From JBHAEC01 sp041855385 (GTDB lineage: Bacteria; Bacillota; Negativicutes; Veillonellales; Veillonellaceae): 28,603 nt of DNA. Location: positions 1 through 28,603 of the forward strand of contig JBHAEC010000112.1 of NCBI GenBank assembly GCA_041855385.1. Direction: 5' to 3'. Made by a program: the position numbers and the translations under genes. This document shows positions 15,282 through 23,582 of this stretch, one piece after another. Every line of letters begins with the position of its first letter. Positions within the stretch are counted from its first letter, which is position 1. The notes beneath the pieces are model-generated. The model ran no database searches, was not told where the DNA came from, and was given only the letters and a program-made list of their open reading frames with translations.

Positions 15282-15866
15282 ATGAAACCGACAATAACAA
15301 GAGAAGAAGCTATTGATTTATTAAAGAAGTACAATAAAGAACCTTTTCATATACAACATGCTTTTACCGTGGAAGCGGTTATGAGATGGTTTGCGGAGCA
15401 TCTGGGATATACCGAAGAAGTTGAGTATTGGGGTATGGTAGGGCTTCTCCATGATATTGACTTTGAATTGTACCCGGAATTACATTGTAAAAAAGCACCG
15501 GAAATATTACGTGCTGCCGGAGTAGGAGAAGATATGGTTTACTCTATCTGTTGTCATGGCTACGGCATATGCGTGGATTTAGAGCCAAAACATGTGATGG
15601 AGAAAGTATTATTTGCTTCCGATGAATTGACGGGGTTGATTGGCGCCGCTGCGCTTATGCGTCCATCTAGGTCCGTAAAAGACATGGAACTGAAAAGTTT
15701 AAAGAAAAAATTTAAGGATAAAAAGTTTGCGGCCGGTTGTTCGAGAGATATTATTACTAACGGAGCAGCACTTTTGGGATGGGAACTGGATGAACTTTTG
15801 AATAAAACGTTAGAAGCTATGCGAGAAAAAGAAGATCTTATCGCTTTACAGTGTAATGCACAATAA
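15282..15866 (+). CDS. HD-domain hydrolase of unknown substrate
   Basis: A 194-residue protein of the HD metal-dependent phosphohydrolase superfamily. Metal ligands are visible in order: H26 (or H23) in FHIQHAFTVEAVM, the H57-D58 doublet in GLLHDID, H92 in ICCHGYG, and D114 in FASDELTGL. Family members hydrolyse nucleotides or other phosphate esters, but nothing in the sequence shows the substrate. It has its own promoter, an AAAGGAGG ribosome-binding site and a strong terminator, so it is monocistronic. Confidence 0.85.
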   Translation: MKPTITREEAIDLLKKYNKEPFHIQHAFTVEAVMRWFAEHLGYTEEVEYWGMVGLLHDIDFELYPELHCKKAPEILRAAGVGEDMVYSICCHGYGICVDLEPKHVMEKVLFASDELTGLIGAAALMRPSRSVKDMELKSLKKKFKDKKFAAGCSRDIITNGAALLGWELDELLNKTLEAMREKEDLIALQCNAQ

Positions 15867-15868
15867 AT

Positions 15869-15915
15869 AAACGTGTCCCCCGGATTTATTTTGATTCCGG
15901 GGGACGCGTTTTTTT
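15869..15915. terminator. Bidirectional terminator after the HD-domain gene
   Basis: A long GC-rich stem (15869-15884 with 15896-15911, one G-U pair) is followed by seven Ts. On the other strand it is followed by an AT-rich tract, so it can also stop the leftward vitamin B6 operon. Confidence 0.9.
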
Positions 15916-15960
15916 GCCTCGGGGGGAGATAATGTTTTAGATGTGAAATGAGCGTAAATA

Positions 15961-16485
15961 TCATCCGTGAAAAAATGTACGTACAATTTTTTGCAATTTT
16001 GGTCCGGCCAAAAGTGCACATATGATACCTACTGCACTTGTTAAAAGCGTGAAGGGGATTAGTCCGTAAGCGATGGTGGCACTTTGGATAACAATCCACC
16101 AGGCAAAAAACCAACCTATTGCAGCTATAATGGAGGCGGTTACGGTTCCTATAAGTATTTTTAGAAAAGTCAAGTTCGGCGTTTCTACAGTGGGTGGCTG
16201 TAACCCTACCGTCATGTATCCCAATAAAAGACCGGTAGTCCCTTTGATGATGAGAGAAAAAATTGTGTAATGAGATAGCCCCATAAACATATCGAAGAAA
16301 GCGGAGCCGATAGCTCCCGCCAAGGCGCCATAGTATCCGCCGAAAGTAAGCGCAATGAGATAGGCGGCGGCTGATCCGAAGTGAATCATAGCACCGTTAG
16401 GGCCGGGAATGCGAATGGTGGTGGCTACTGCGCATACAGCAGCTAAAAGTCCGATATATATGATATCTTTTGTAGAGAGTTTCAT
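15961..16485 (-). CDS. ECF transporter S component, probably for vitamin B6
   Basis: A 174-residue integral membrane protein with about five or six hydrophobic helices. It has the layout of substrate-binding S components of energy-coupling factor transporters: KDIIYIGLLAAVCAVATTIRIP, then FGSAAAYLIALTFGGYYGAL and an AGAIGSAFFDMF segment with small residues. No ATPase or T component is encoded here, so it would share a common ECF module (group II). Its start lies 2 nt after the stop of a pyridoxal kinase gene. That tight link suggests it imports pyridoxine, pyridoxal or pyridoxamine. Specificity is inferred from context only. Confidence 0.8.
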   Translation of the reverse strand: MKLSTKDIIYIGLLAAVCAVATTIRIPGPNGAMIHFGSAAAYLIALTFGGYYGALAGAIGSAFFDMFMGLSHYTIFSLIIKGTTGLLLGYMTVGLQPPTVETPNLTFLKILIGTVTASIIAAIGWFFAWWIVIQSATIAYGLIPFTLLTSAVGIICALLAGPKLQKIVRTFFHG

Positions 16486-16487
16486 AA

Positions 16488-17345
16488 TTATATCTCCTTG
16501 TTAACATAGGTATTATCGAGTAATAATGGCAAGCAGGGTTCTAAGAGTACCCCGTATTTGGGATCGGTATGAGACTGTTGCGTAAGATATGCACATTTAT
16601 AGGTGAATTGTGCAGCCTGTTCGGTTGCCTCTGACAAAGCTTTGCCCTTCAGTAAGGCTCCTGTCAGTACGGCCGCAAAAATATCTCCCGTTCCGGGAAA
16701 AGCGATATTAACTTTTGGGGTTGCGGAAAGGGTAGTTTTTCCTTTTTGTCTTTCGTATGACAGGGTGAATAGTTTCTCTTCTTTTTCGAACAAACTGGTG
16801 ATCACAATTTGCTTTGGACCGAGAAAGGAGAGGCGCTTTCCCCATGTCAATAGAGAAGATTCGGAGTGGCTGCTAAGAGAAGGGGACTCACCCAAAAGTA
16901 GAGCCGCTTCAGTAAAATTCGGAGTAATGACATCGGCCTCTCTAACCAGTTGTTTCATGGCCTCTACCATATCAGGTGTATAAACGGAATATAACTTGCC
17001 GTGATCGGCCATGGCAGGATCCACAACAACGAGTGAATCATCTGTCCGGTAAAGGGAAATGGCTTCCTGGACAAGGTTGATTTGTTCGGGAGAGGCCAAA
17101 AAGCCGCTCATTATGGCTGAGAAGGAAAAGTGGTTTTTTTTCCATGCTTCCATAAATGGGCGCATGTGCGGAGAAAAGTCTACCATATGATAGTGGCTAA
17201 AGCCTAAGTGATTGCTTAAAAGCGCTGTTGGTAAAGGGACTACTTGACTTCCCATGACACTGATAATGGGAAGCGTGACTGTAAGAGAACATCTGCCGAC
17301 AGCACTCATGTCTTGTAAAGAGAGAACCGTAGTAGTTTTATTCAT
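16488..17345 (-). CDS. pdxY: Pyridoxal/pyridoxamine kinase
   Basis: Phosphorylates vitamin B6 vitamers for salvage into pyridoxal 5'-phosphate, in the cytosol. The 285-residue protein has ribokinase-fold PdxK/PdxY features: SLQDMSAVGRCSLTVTLPI at the N-terminus, VVVDPAMADHGKLY, the ITPNFTEAALLLG segment and the catalytic anion-hole motif FPGTGDIFAAVLTG with its Asp base. It starts at ATG 17345 behind AAAGGATT. It is first of a two-gene operon with the ECF S component, so import and trapping by phosphorylation would be coupled. PdxK and PdxY cannot be told apart from this sequence alone. Confidence 0.9.
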   Translation of the reverse strand: MNKTTTVLSLQDMSAVGRCSLTVTLPIISVMGSQVVPLPTALLSNHLGFSHYHMVDFSPHMRPFMEAWKKNHFSFSAIMSGFLASPEQINLVQEAISLYRTDDSLVVVDPAMADHGKLYSVYTPDMVEAMKQLVREADVITPNFTEAALLLGESPSLSSHSESSLLTWGKRLSFLGPKQIVITSLFEKEEKLFTLSYERQKGKTTLSATPKVNIAFPGTGDIFAAVLTGALLKGKALSEATEQAAQFTYKCAYLTQQSHTDPKYGVLLEPCLPLLLDNTYVNKEI

Positions 17346-17443
17346 AGAAGAATCCTTTGAAAATAAGAGGGAAATATATCAACTTTGTTTACTGCATTTT
17401 ATATCGAAAACTGGAATGTGTAAATATACAGAAATGATATGTT

Positions 17444-17471
17444 TTGACAGGACAGTTTAAAGAGATATAAA
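17444..17471 (+). promoter_or_regulatory. Promoter P1 of the beta-lactamase-like gene
   Basis: A perfect TTGACA (17444-17449) is followed by a 16-nt spacer and TATAAA (17466-17471). Confidence 0.6.
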
Positions 17472-17486
17472 AGAAAATGAGAAATA

Positions 17487-17495
17487 TGATATAAT
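17487..17495 (+). promoter_or_regulatory. Promoter P2 (extended -10) of the beta-lactamase-like gene
   Basis: TGATATAAT is a full extended -10 (TG-N-TATAAT) about 30 nt before the start codon and downstream of P1. The two would give tandem starts. Confidence 0.6.
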
Positions 17496-17524
17496 TTGAC
17501 TAACTAAAGGTAGGGGGAATAACC

Positions 17525-18364
17525 GTGATGATTGAGGAATCTTTGGGAAAAATTATTGCTGACCATTTACCGATACATAAAGTCGCAAAAGAAGAAGGGA
17601 TAGGGAGCGTTGGGATCTGTAGAGAAGTAAGCCCTCTGATTTCTTATGTTCTTGCTTCTTTGGAAGATGGGAAAATATGTGCTATGGAAAATCCTGATAT
17701 GATACATCCTTCAGCCAGTATGATTAAGTTACTTATCGGCCATGCAGTCGTGTCTATGTGCCGAGAGGGAAAAGTTAGCTTGCAGCAGCGATTATCTCTG
17801 AAGGGAAATAATATGGCGGAAGGCGGAGGCGCTTTACAGGAGCTGGAAGAGGGACATGAGTTTTCTTTGCTGGAATTGGTTCGACTTATGATGGTGCTGA
17901 GCGATAATGAGGCAACCAATATGTTGGTGCGCTTCATGGGAGCTGATATGATTAATGAACACGCCCTCCAAATGGGATTAAAGCATACTGCCATTCGTCG
18001 AGTAATGATGGACTTTGAAGCGGTGAAAGAAGGAAAAGAAAATACGACGACCGCACAGGATCTATTGCTGTTATTGGAGCAAGTATATAAGGAGCGACAC
18101 AGTACTTCTTTGGGTGCTGAATTGTGGAGAATTTTGGGGCGACAGCAGTTTAGAGATAAGTTACCATTCTTTTGGGGGGAAACGCCCTTTTATCATAAAA
18201 CGGGATCTTTGCCATCTGTAGAGCATGACGGAGGGCTTTATATTACTTCTAAGGGGACCTATGCCATGATTGTCCTTAGTTCTCGTTTGCCATCTAATGC
18301 GACGGGTATACAATTGTTAGCGGCTATGGGAAGAGAAATGAAACGATATGTAGATGGACTTTAA
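17525..18364 (+). CDS. Class A beta-lactamase-fold serine hydrolase without a signal peptide
   Basis: The 279-residue protein has the three active-site boxes of the penicillin-recognising fold: S65-M-I-K68, S126-D127-N128 and K225-T226-G227. The omega-loop region reads MMDFEAVKEGKENTTT, with acidic residues but not the ExxLN of true class A beta-lactamases, so drug resistance is not implied. The N-terminus has no hydrophobic signal, so the protein appears cytosolic, where it could act on muropeptides or another ester or amide. A GTG (17525) and an ATG (17528) both fit the GGGGG ribosome-binding site. It is followed by an LD-carboxypeptidase gene 20 nt downstream, which supports a link to wall recycling. 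Confidence 0.85.
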   Translation: MMIEESLGKIIADHLPIHKVAKEEGIGSVGICREVSPLISYVLASLEDGKICAMENPDMIHPSASMIKLLIGHAVVSMCREGKVSLQQRLSLKGNNMAEGGGALQELEEGHEFSLLELVRLMMVLSDNEATNMLVRFMGADMINEHALQMGLKHTAIRRVMMDFEAVKEGKENTTTAQDLLLLLEQVYKERHSTSLGAELWRILGRQQFRDKLPFFWGETPFYHKTGSLPSVEHDGGLYITSKGTYAMIVLSSRLPSNATGIQLLAAMGREMKRYVDGL

Positions 18365-18384
18365 AATAGGGGGAAGTGAAAAGC

Positions 18385-19344
18385 ATGAATAATGATTGGG
18401 TAAAACCCGCTGCTTTGCGGAATGGTGGTACGGTTGCATTTACGGCGCCTGCTTCTGCCCATAAAGAAGATTTAGGAGCTCTTCGATCACTCTGGGAAAA
18501 CGAGGGATATAAGGTGGTTTTTGGTGATTCTTGTTACCGTCAAGGCATGTATGGAGGAACTCCCGAGGAGCAGGCGGAAGAATTTAATCGTCTTATGACA
18601 GATGATTGTTGTGATGCGGTCATTGCAGTGCGTGGCGGATATGGATCTATGAGGTATTTAGATCTGTTGGATTACAAAGGAATAAGAAATAAAAGAAAGC
18701 CTTTTTTGGGATACAGTGATTGCACGGCTTTACATTGCGCACTTCATGTGCATAGTAGATTGATAACTTATCACGGTCCCATGGGTGTAGATCTTCTTAA
18801 GGACAGACCGGAGGATTTTACACATGAGTTAGAGTTGTTAAGAGGGGACACGCGCGTGATTGCACCACTCCCCGGATACGCCATGGGAGAGGTAAGCACC
18901 CATGAAGAAGGAGCCCGCATATTTGGGGGAAACTTAACCTTGATTTCAGGCTTGGCCGGCACACCATATGGATTGACAGAAACATTTATGAAGGGTCAAA
19001 TTCTTTTTTTGGAAGAGATAAAGGAGCCACCGTATAAAGTAGATCGCATGCTGGAACAGTTGAGACTACAAGGGATTTTTAGGGCTGTTAGAGCGGTGGC
19101 GCTAGGAACATTTACGGAATGTAATGCAGAAGAAGATGATTCGGAAGAAGAAAAAAATTATGATGTCAGTGCTAGAATTATGGAATTGTTACAAAAAGAG
19201 TCGGAAGGAGAAGAAAAATTTGTTTTTTTTCTTCCCGCCGGACATGGTACGCCACATTGGGCTATTCCGCTTGGCAGTGAAGTAAGTTTTAGTCTGGTGG
19301 CAAACAGTTTGATATGTTTTCCTTATACAGAATCTAAAGTTTGA
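18385..19344 (+). CDS. LD-carboxypeptidase, peptidase family S66 (LdcA/MccF-like)
   Basis: Cleaves the bond between meso-diaminopimelate (or Lys) and the terminal D-alanine of tetrapeptide muropeptides; MccF-type relatives cleave microcin C. The 319-residue protein has the substrate-pocket segment AVRGGYGSMR, the nucleophile S111 in LGYSDCTALH, HGPMGVD, GGNLTLISGLAGTP, the catalytic Glu region LFLEEIKEPPYKVDRML and the His in GHGTPHWAIPLG. It lacks a signal peptide. ATG at 18385 is spaced 10 nt from AGGGGGA; GTG at 18376 is too close. The gene order places it in one operon with the beta-lactamase-like gene. Confidence 0.9.
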   Translation: MNNDWVKPAALRNGGTVAFTAPASAHKEDLGALRSLWENEGYKVVFGDSCYRQGMYGGTPEEQAEEFNRLMTDDCCDAVIAVRGGYGSMRYLDLLDYKGIRNKRKPFLGYSDCTALHCALHVHSRLITYHGPMGVDLLKDRPEDFTHELELLRGDTRVIAPLPGYAMGEVSTHEEGARIFGGNLTLISGLAGTPYGLTETFMKGQILFLEEIKEPPYKVDRMLEQLRLQGIFRAVRAVALGTFTECNAEEDDSEEEKNYDVSARIMELLQKESEGEEKFVFFLPAGHGTPHWAIPLGSEVSFSLVANSLICFPYTESKV

Positions 19345-19381
19345 AGTATAAAGCTGACAAAGAAGGGAGAGGAGGGTCTTT

Positions 19382-19954
19382 ATGCATAGGAACGAAGATA
19401 TGAAATACGAAACGCAGAGTTTGGGACTTTATAAGCGACTCTTTGTATCGACCTTTTTAATCAGTGCTTTTACCGTGGGGGGAGGCTATGTTATTGTCCC
19501 CCTTTTGAAAAAGAAATTTGTGGACGAGTATGGTTGGCTAAATGATGAAGAAACACTGGATTTAGTGGCTATTGCACAGGCGGCTCCCGGTGTTATAGCC
19601 GTAAATGCGGCCGTTATTTTGGGATACCGTATTGGAGGTATAACAGGGCTATTGTGTGCGGTGTTGGCTACTATTTTGCCTCCCCTTATTACTCTTACTT
19701 TGGTAGCTTATTTTTACAGCATGGCTATTGGGAATGCGTACATAAAAATGGCTTTGACAGGTATGCAGTGTGCTGCTACTGCAGCTATTATAAGCGTAGC
19801 AGTTGATTTGTTAAGAAGAGAGATAAGGCGTAAAGCAATTTTACCCCTTATTCTCCTGATTACAACCTTCGCAGCACACAATTTTTGGGATATAAATATT
19901 ATGTATTTGGTTATCTTAAACGCTTGTGTGGGGCTACTATTCTTGCAACAATAG
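19382..19954 (+). CDS. chrA: Chromate transporter family protein, first of a pair
   Basis: A 190-residue membrane protein of the short-chain CHR family, whose members work as pairs of homologous halves. The family motif FTVGGGYVIVPLL appears near residue 35, followed by AIAQAAPGVIAVNAAVILG. Despite the name, most such pairs in anaerobes have no proven chromate substrate; export of chromate or sulfate-like anions is the usual assumption. It starts at ATG 19382 behind a GAGAGGAGG stretch, 37 nt after the carboxypeptidase gene. Confidence 0.87.
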   Translation: MHRNEDMKYETQSLGLYKRLFVSTFLISAFTVGGGYVIVPLLKKKFVDEYGWLNDEETLDLVAIAQAAPGVIAVNAAVILGYRIGGITGLLCAVLATILPPLITLTLVAYFYSMAIGNAYIKMALTGMQCAATAAIISVAVDLLRREIRRKAILPLILLITTFAAHNFWDINIMYLVILNACVGLLFLQQ

Positions 19955-19970
19955 CGGTGAGGTATTTGAT

Positions 19971-20540
19971 ATGATTTATGTAGAGTTGTTTTGGAGTTTT
20001 TTACAAGTCGGACTGTTCGCCGTTGGCGGAGGATATGCTTCTATGCCTCTTATTCAGGCACAGGTAGTGGAATATCATCAATGGATGACCATGTCGGAAT
20101 TGATAGATGTATTTGCTTTATCTCAAATGACGCCGGGGCCGATAGGGATTAATGCAGCAACTTTTGTGGGGGCGAGGCAAGCCGGAATAGGTGGCGCTAT
20201 TGCGGCAACGATTGGGTTTGTGACGCCTTCCATATTTATTATGCTTATCCTGGGATCCATTGTTTCAGCTTATGGCAATATTGGAATAATAAGGGGGGCT
20301 CTTAATGGCCTTCGCGTAGCCGTAGTAGCCCTTATTTCCTCAGCGGGAGTATTATTTGTTACTTTGCTTCTATGGGGAAAGGAAGGGGTGCCTAAGGATC
20401 TAAGTGGGATTAATATAGGTGCATTGCTTTTGATTTTATGTGCTCTTTATGTGCTTCAGGTACTGAAACTTGATGTGATAAAAACACTGGGAATGTTTGC
20501 ACTTCTGGGGGTCGTTTTTGGGCGATTAGGTTGGTTATGA
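19971..20540 (+). CDS. chrA: Chromate transporter family protein, second of a pair
   Basis: A 189-residue paralog of the preceding gene with the same motifs: FAVGGGYASMPLIQ near residue 17 and ALSQMTPGPIGINAATFVG. In short-chain CHR transporters the two halves insert with opposite topology and form one carrier. The start is ATG at 19971 after GTGAGGT, 16 nt past the stop of the first half. A longer in-frame start at 19926 would overlap the upstream gene and lacks a ribosome-binding site. Substrate unknown from sequence. Confidence 0.87.
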   Translation: MIYVELFWSFLQVGLFAVGGGYASMPLIQAQVVEYHQWMTMSELIDVFALSQMTPGPIGINAATFVGARQAGIGGAIAATIGFVTPSIFIMLILGSIVSAYGNIGIIRGALNGLRVAVVALISSAGVLFVTLLLWGKEGVPKDLSGINIGALLLILCALYVLQVLKLDVIKTLGMFALLGVVFGRLGWL

Positions 20541-20542
20541 CA

Positions 20543-20577
20543 ACCTTACGAGTAGACGAAAGAGGTCGGCGTAAGGT
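20543..20577 (+). other. Hairpin between the chromate transporter and ABC-F genes
   Basis: Perfect 8-bp arms ACCTTACG/CGTAAGGT have a 19-nt loop. No T-run follows, so it is not a standard terminator; it may protect or separate transcripts. Confidence 0.4.
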
Positions 20578-20620
20578 AAAATGAAACGATAATAAAAATA
20601 TAGTTTACTGAGGGGTACTG

Positions 20621-22177
20621 ATGAGTGTTTTAACCGTATCACATGTGACACATGGATTTGGAGCAAGGCAAATATTGGATGATGTTTCTTTTCGATTACT
20701 GAAGGGAGAACATGTTGGTCTTATTGGCGCCAATGGAGAAGGAAAATCTACATTTTTGAATATTATCACCGGAGCTTTGCAACCCGACGAAGGCAAAGTG
20801 GAGTGGTCCAATCGTGTAACGGTGGGATATTTGGATCAGCATAGTGTATTAACAAAAGGACATTCTATTCGCGAGGTATTACGTACTGCTTTTAAGGAAC
20901 TCTTCGTTGTTGAAAAGCAGATATTGGATGCTTATGAAGAGATGGCAAATTGTGATGAAGACCGCATGAATATCTTGATGGACCAGGTTGGCGAGTGGCA
21001 GGAAATACTGGAGCAAAGCGGATTTTATGAGATTGATGCCACCATAGAAAAAGTAGCACAAGGATTGGGATTGGCAGATATCGGTCTTGACCGTGATGTT
21101 ACAGATTTAAGTGGAGGGCAAAGAACGAAGGTCCTTTTGACCAAGCTGTTACTGTCAAAGCCGACGATCTTGCTATTGGATGAACCGACCAACTATTTAG
21201 ATGCGGAACATATACAGTGGCTTAAGGGATATCTGCAAGCCTATGAAAACGCTTTTATACTTGTATCCCATGATATGGAATTTTTAAATGCCGTTGTGAA
21301 TGTTATCTATCATGTAGAACGAGCAAAACTTACTCGCTACACAGGGAACTATGAGCAATTCCTGGCGGCGTATGAGATGCAAAAAGTGCAAGAGCAAAGG
21401 GCTTATGAGCGCCAACAACAGGAAATTGACCGCATGGAGGACTTTATAGCCAGGAACAAGGCCAGGGTAGCTACGAGAGGAATGGCAAACTCACGGGCAA
21501 AGCGTTTAGAAAAGATGGAAATACTGGATAAGCCTAAGGAAAAAATAAAACCATCCTTCGGGTTTAAGGAAGGACGCACTCCGAGTCGTTTTATTATTCA
21601 GGCAGAAAATTTAGTAATTGGCTATGATGAGCCCTTGACTAAGCCGGTTAAAGTAGTGCTTGAAAGAGGGCAGAAGGTAGCTATACGAGGGGTGAACGGA
21701 TTAGGAAAGACTACTCTTCTTAGAACCTTGTTTTCTATGATTCCTTCCCTAAGCGGATCTATTGAAAAGGGTGAATTTTTACAGGTAGGATATTTTGCAC
21801 AAGAAGATATAGGGCAGAACAGACAGACTGCGCTTGAATATATTTGGGATGCCTTCCCTGCTATGACGAATGCGGAGGTTCGTGCGGCATTGGCTCGTTG
21901 CGGACTTACCAATGAGCATATTACCGGACAGATGCAAGTTTTGTCGGGCGGGGAGAATGCAAAGGTACGCCTGTGTAAGCTTATGCAGGAGCCTTATAAT
22001 GTGTTGGTGCTGGACGAGCCGACTAATCACTTGGATGTGGCTGCAAAAGAAGAATTGCAGCGTGCACTTATAGAGTTTAAAGGAACGGTTTTACTGGTAA
22101 GCCATGAGCCGGAGTTTTATGAATCTTGGATAACGGACATATGGAATGTAGAAGACTGGACGACGAAGATTGTGTAG
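20621..22177 (+). CDS. ABC-F family ATPase (translation factor type)
   Basis: A soluble protein with two ABC ATPase domains and no membrane segment, the hallmark of ABC-F proteins, which act on ribosomes. First domain: Walker A GANGEGKST (36-44), signature LSGGQRTKV, Walker B ILLLDEPTNYLD. The linker (about 240-310) is charged and contains a stretch resembling the P-site tRNA-interaction motif (YERQQQEIDRMEDFIARNKA). Second domain: GVNGLGKTT, LSGGENAKVRL, VLVLDEPTNHLD. At 518 residues it resembles housekeeping YbiT/YkpA/Uup-type members more than resistance ABC-Fs. It is followed 9 nt later by folE, so it probably heads the folate operon. Confidence 0.92.
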   Translation: MSVLTVSHVTHGFGARQILDDVSFRLLKGEHVGLIGANGEGKSTFLNIITGALQPDEGKVEWSNRVTVGYLDQHSVLTKGHSIREVLRTAFKELFVVEKQILDAYEEMANCDEDRMNILMDQVGEWQEILEQSGFYEIDATIEKVAQGLGLADIGLDRDVTDLSGGQRTKVLLTKLLLSKPTILLLDEPTNYLDAEHIQWLKGYLQAYENAFILVSHDMEFLNAVVNVIYHVERAKLTRYTGNYEQFLAAYEMQKVQEQRAYERQQQEIDRMEDFIARNKARVATRGMANSRAKRLEKMEILDKPKEKIKPSFGFKEGRTPSRFIIQAENLVIGYDEPLTKPVKVVLERGQKVAIRGVNGLGKTTLLRTLFSMIPSLSGSIEKGEFLQVGYFAQEDIGQNRQTALEYIWDAFPAMTNAEVRAALARCGLTNEHITGQMQVLSGGENAKVRLCKLMQEPYNVLVLDEPTNHLDVAAKEELQRALIEFKGTVLLVSHEPEFYESWITDIWNVEDWTTKIV

Positions 22178-22186
22178 AGGATAGTC

Positions 22187-22762
22187 ATGAATAAAAAAGC
22201 AGTGGAAAGTATGGCAAGCTTTTTAGAATCTATGGGCATCAATTTGAAGGACGAAAATATGGAAAAGACCCCTCAACGGGTGGTGGCGCTGTATGAGGCT
22301 TTGTTTTCCGGCAGAGGTAAGGATACATCCTCTCTTTGGGGGGATGTGTTTCCCACGGAATACCGAGGTATAGTGGCGGTTACGGGGATTCCCTTTTATT
22401 CCGTTTGTGAACATCATCTTATGCCCTTTTTTGGAACTGTTGATATCGCATATGTTGCAGAGAATGGCCGTGTAGCCGGATTCAGTAAGTTGGCCAAGCT
22501 GGTAGAGATAATGGCACGAAGGCCACAGTTACAGGAAAGAATGACGAGGGAAATTGCAGACGCCATAGAAATGGATTTGTCCGCAACAGGCGTGATGATA
22601 CGCATTGAAGCAGAACATTTTTGTATGCTTATGCTTGGTGAGGTTAAGCCGGGAACAAAGGCTGTAACTGTAGAGAGCCGGGGGGTTTTGTCTTCAAGTG
22701 GCGAAAAGAGGGAGGAAGCGTTACTGTTGTTTCAGGGAGGAAAAGAAAATGCAAAAGTATAG
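22187..22762 (+). CDS. folE: GTP cyclohydrolase I
   Basis: Catalyses the first step of tetrahydrofolate synthesis, GTP to 7,8-dihydroneopterin triphosphate. The 191-residue protein has the zinc ligands C74 and H77 in SVCEHHLMPFFG and C146 in EAEHFCM, with catalytic histidines at H76 and H144. TPQRVVALYEALFSG and GFSKLAKLVEIMARRPQLQE are standard family blocks. It lies 9 nt after the ABC-F gene and overlaps folP by 14 nt. The C-terminal tail past ESRGVL is longer than usual and encodes the folP ribosome-binding site. Confidence 0.95.
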   Translation: MNKKAVESMASFLESMGINLKDENMEKTPQRVVALYEALFSGRGKDTSSLWGDVFPTEYRGIVAVTGIPFYSVCEHHLMPFFGTVDIAYVAENGRVAGFSKLAKLVEIMARRPQLQERMTREIADAIEMDLSATGVMIRIEAEHFCMLMLGEVKPGTKAVTVESRGVLSSSGEKREEALLLFQGGKENAKV

Positions 22763-23582
22763 ACGCTATAAATGGCATGATGGGAAAGAGTTGCAGTTGG
22801 GGAATAAAACCATCATTATGGGGATTCTTAATGGAACTCCGGACTCCTTTTCCGATGGGGGAAAATATAATACTCCCGAAACGGCAAGAAACCATATGCT
22901 ACAATTAATTCAAGACGGTGCCGATATTGTTGATTTCGGAGTGGAATCGACCAGGCCCGGATATATTCCCATGTCTATAGATGATGAATTGGAAAGAATG
23001 AGGGAACTTTTGCCGTCCGTTTTAGAAGTGGCGACCATACCGGTATCAATTGATACATATCGTGCCAAAACGGCAGATTATGCACTGTCTCAAGGCACGC
23101 ATATATTAAATGATATCTGGGGCCTGCAATATGATCCGGAAATTGCGGCGGTAGCGGCTCAATATAAAGTGCCGGTTGTAATTATGCATAATCAGAAGGA
23201 AGAAAAGTATGGGGATATCATGGAAGATATCAAGGCTTTTTTCTTTCGCTCTGTCAATATAGCAGAGAAAGCAGGTATTTTACATCAAAATATTTGGCTT
23301 GATCCGGGCATCGGGTTTGGGAAGAACACAGCACAGAATATCGAAATTATTCAGCGTCTTGATGAAATCACCATGATGGAATATCCGGTACTTTTGGCTC
23401 CCAGCAGAAAGAGATTTATCGGAGAAATATTACAGGGGGTGCCACCCACAGAGAGAGATGAGGGAACAGGGGCGGTAGTCGTGGCAGGAATTGTACAGAA
23501 TGTTAATATCGTGCGAGTACATAATGTAAAGATGATTAGTCCCATTGTTCGTGTGGCCGATGTGTTGACGGGGGTGGAATAA
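22749..23582 (+). CDS. folP: Dihydropteroate synthase
   Basis: Joins p-aminobenzoate to dihydropterin pyrophosphate; the target of sulfonamides. The 277-residue TIM-barrel protein has IMGILNGTPDSFSDGG (24-38), DFGVESTRPG (62-71), DPGIGFGKN, PSRKRFIGE and a GTGAVVVAGIVQ segment. Two positions in the pterin/phosphate loops differ from the usual consensus: Gly29 where NVTPDSFSDGG normally has Val, and Val65 where GGESTRPG normally has Gly. ATG 22749 follows GGAGGAAA and lies within the end of folE. An upstream in-frame ATG at 22698 would extend the overlap without a good site. Its stop overlaps the folB start by one base. Confidence 0.95.
   Translation: MQKYRRYKWHDGKELQLGNKTIIMGILNGTPDSFSDGGKYNTPETARNHMLQLIQDGADIVDFGVESTRPGYIPMSIDDELERMRELLPSVLEVATIPVSIDTYRAKTADYALSQGTHILNDIWGLQYDPEIAAVAAQYKVPVVIMHNQKEEKYGDIMEDIKAFFFRSVNIAEKAGILHQNIWLDPGIGFGKNTAQNIEIIQRLDEITMMEYPVLLAPSRKRFIGEILQGVPPTERDEGTGAVVVAGIVQNVNIVRVHNVKMISPIVRVADVLTGVE

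Noticed and set aside
15560..16114. 184-codon minus-strand frame
   Set aside because: It runs through the HD-domain gene, its terminator and the ECF gene end; it has no start signal and is a shadow.
17525..18364. Antibiotic-resistance beta-lactamase
   Set aside because: The fold motifs are present, but there is no signal peptide and the omega loop lacks the usual ExxLN, so resistance is not supported.
20621..22177. Ribosome-protection antibiotic-resistance ABC-F
   Set aside because: The linker is not extended in the way of known resistance ABC-Fs, and the gene heads a folate operon, so a housekeeping role is likelier.
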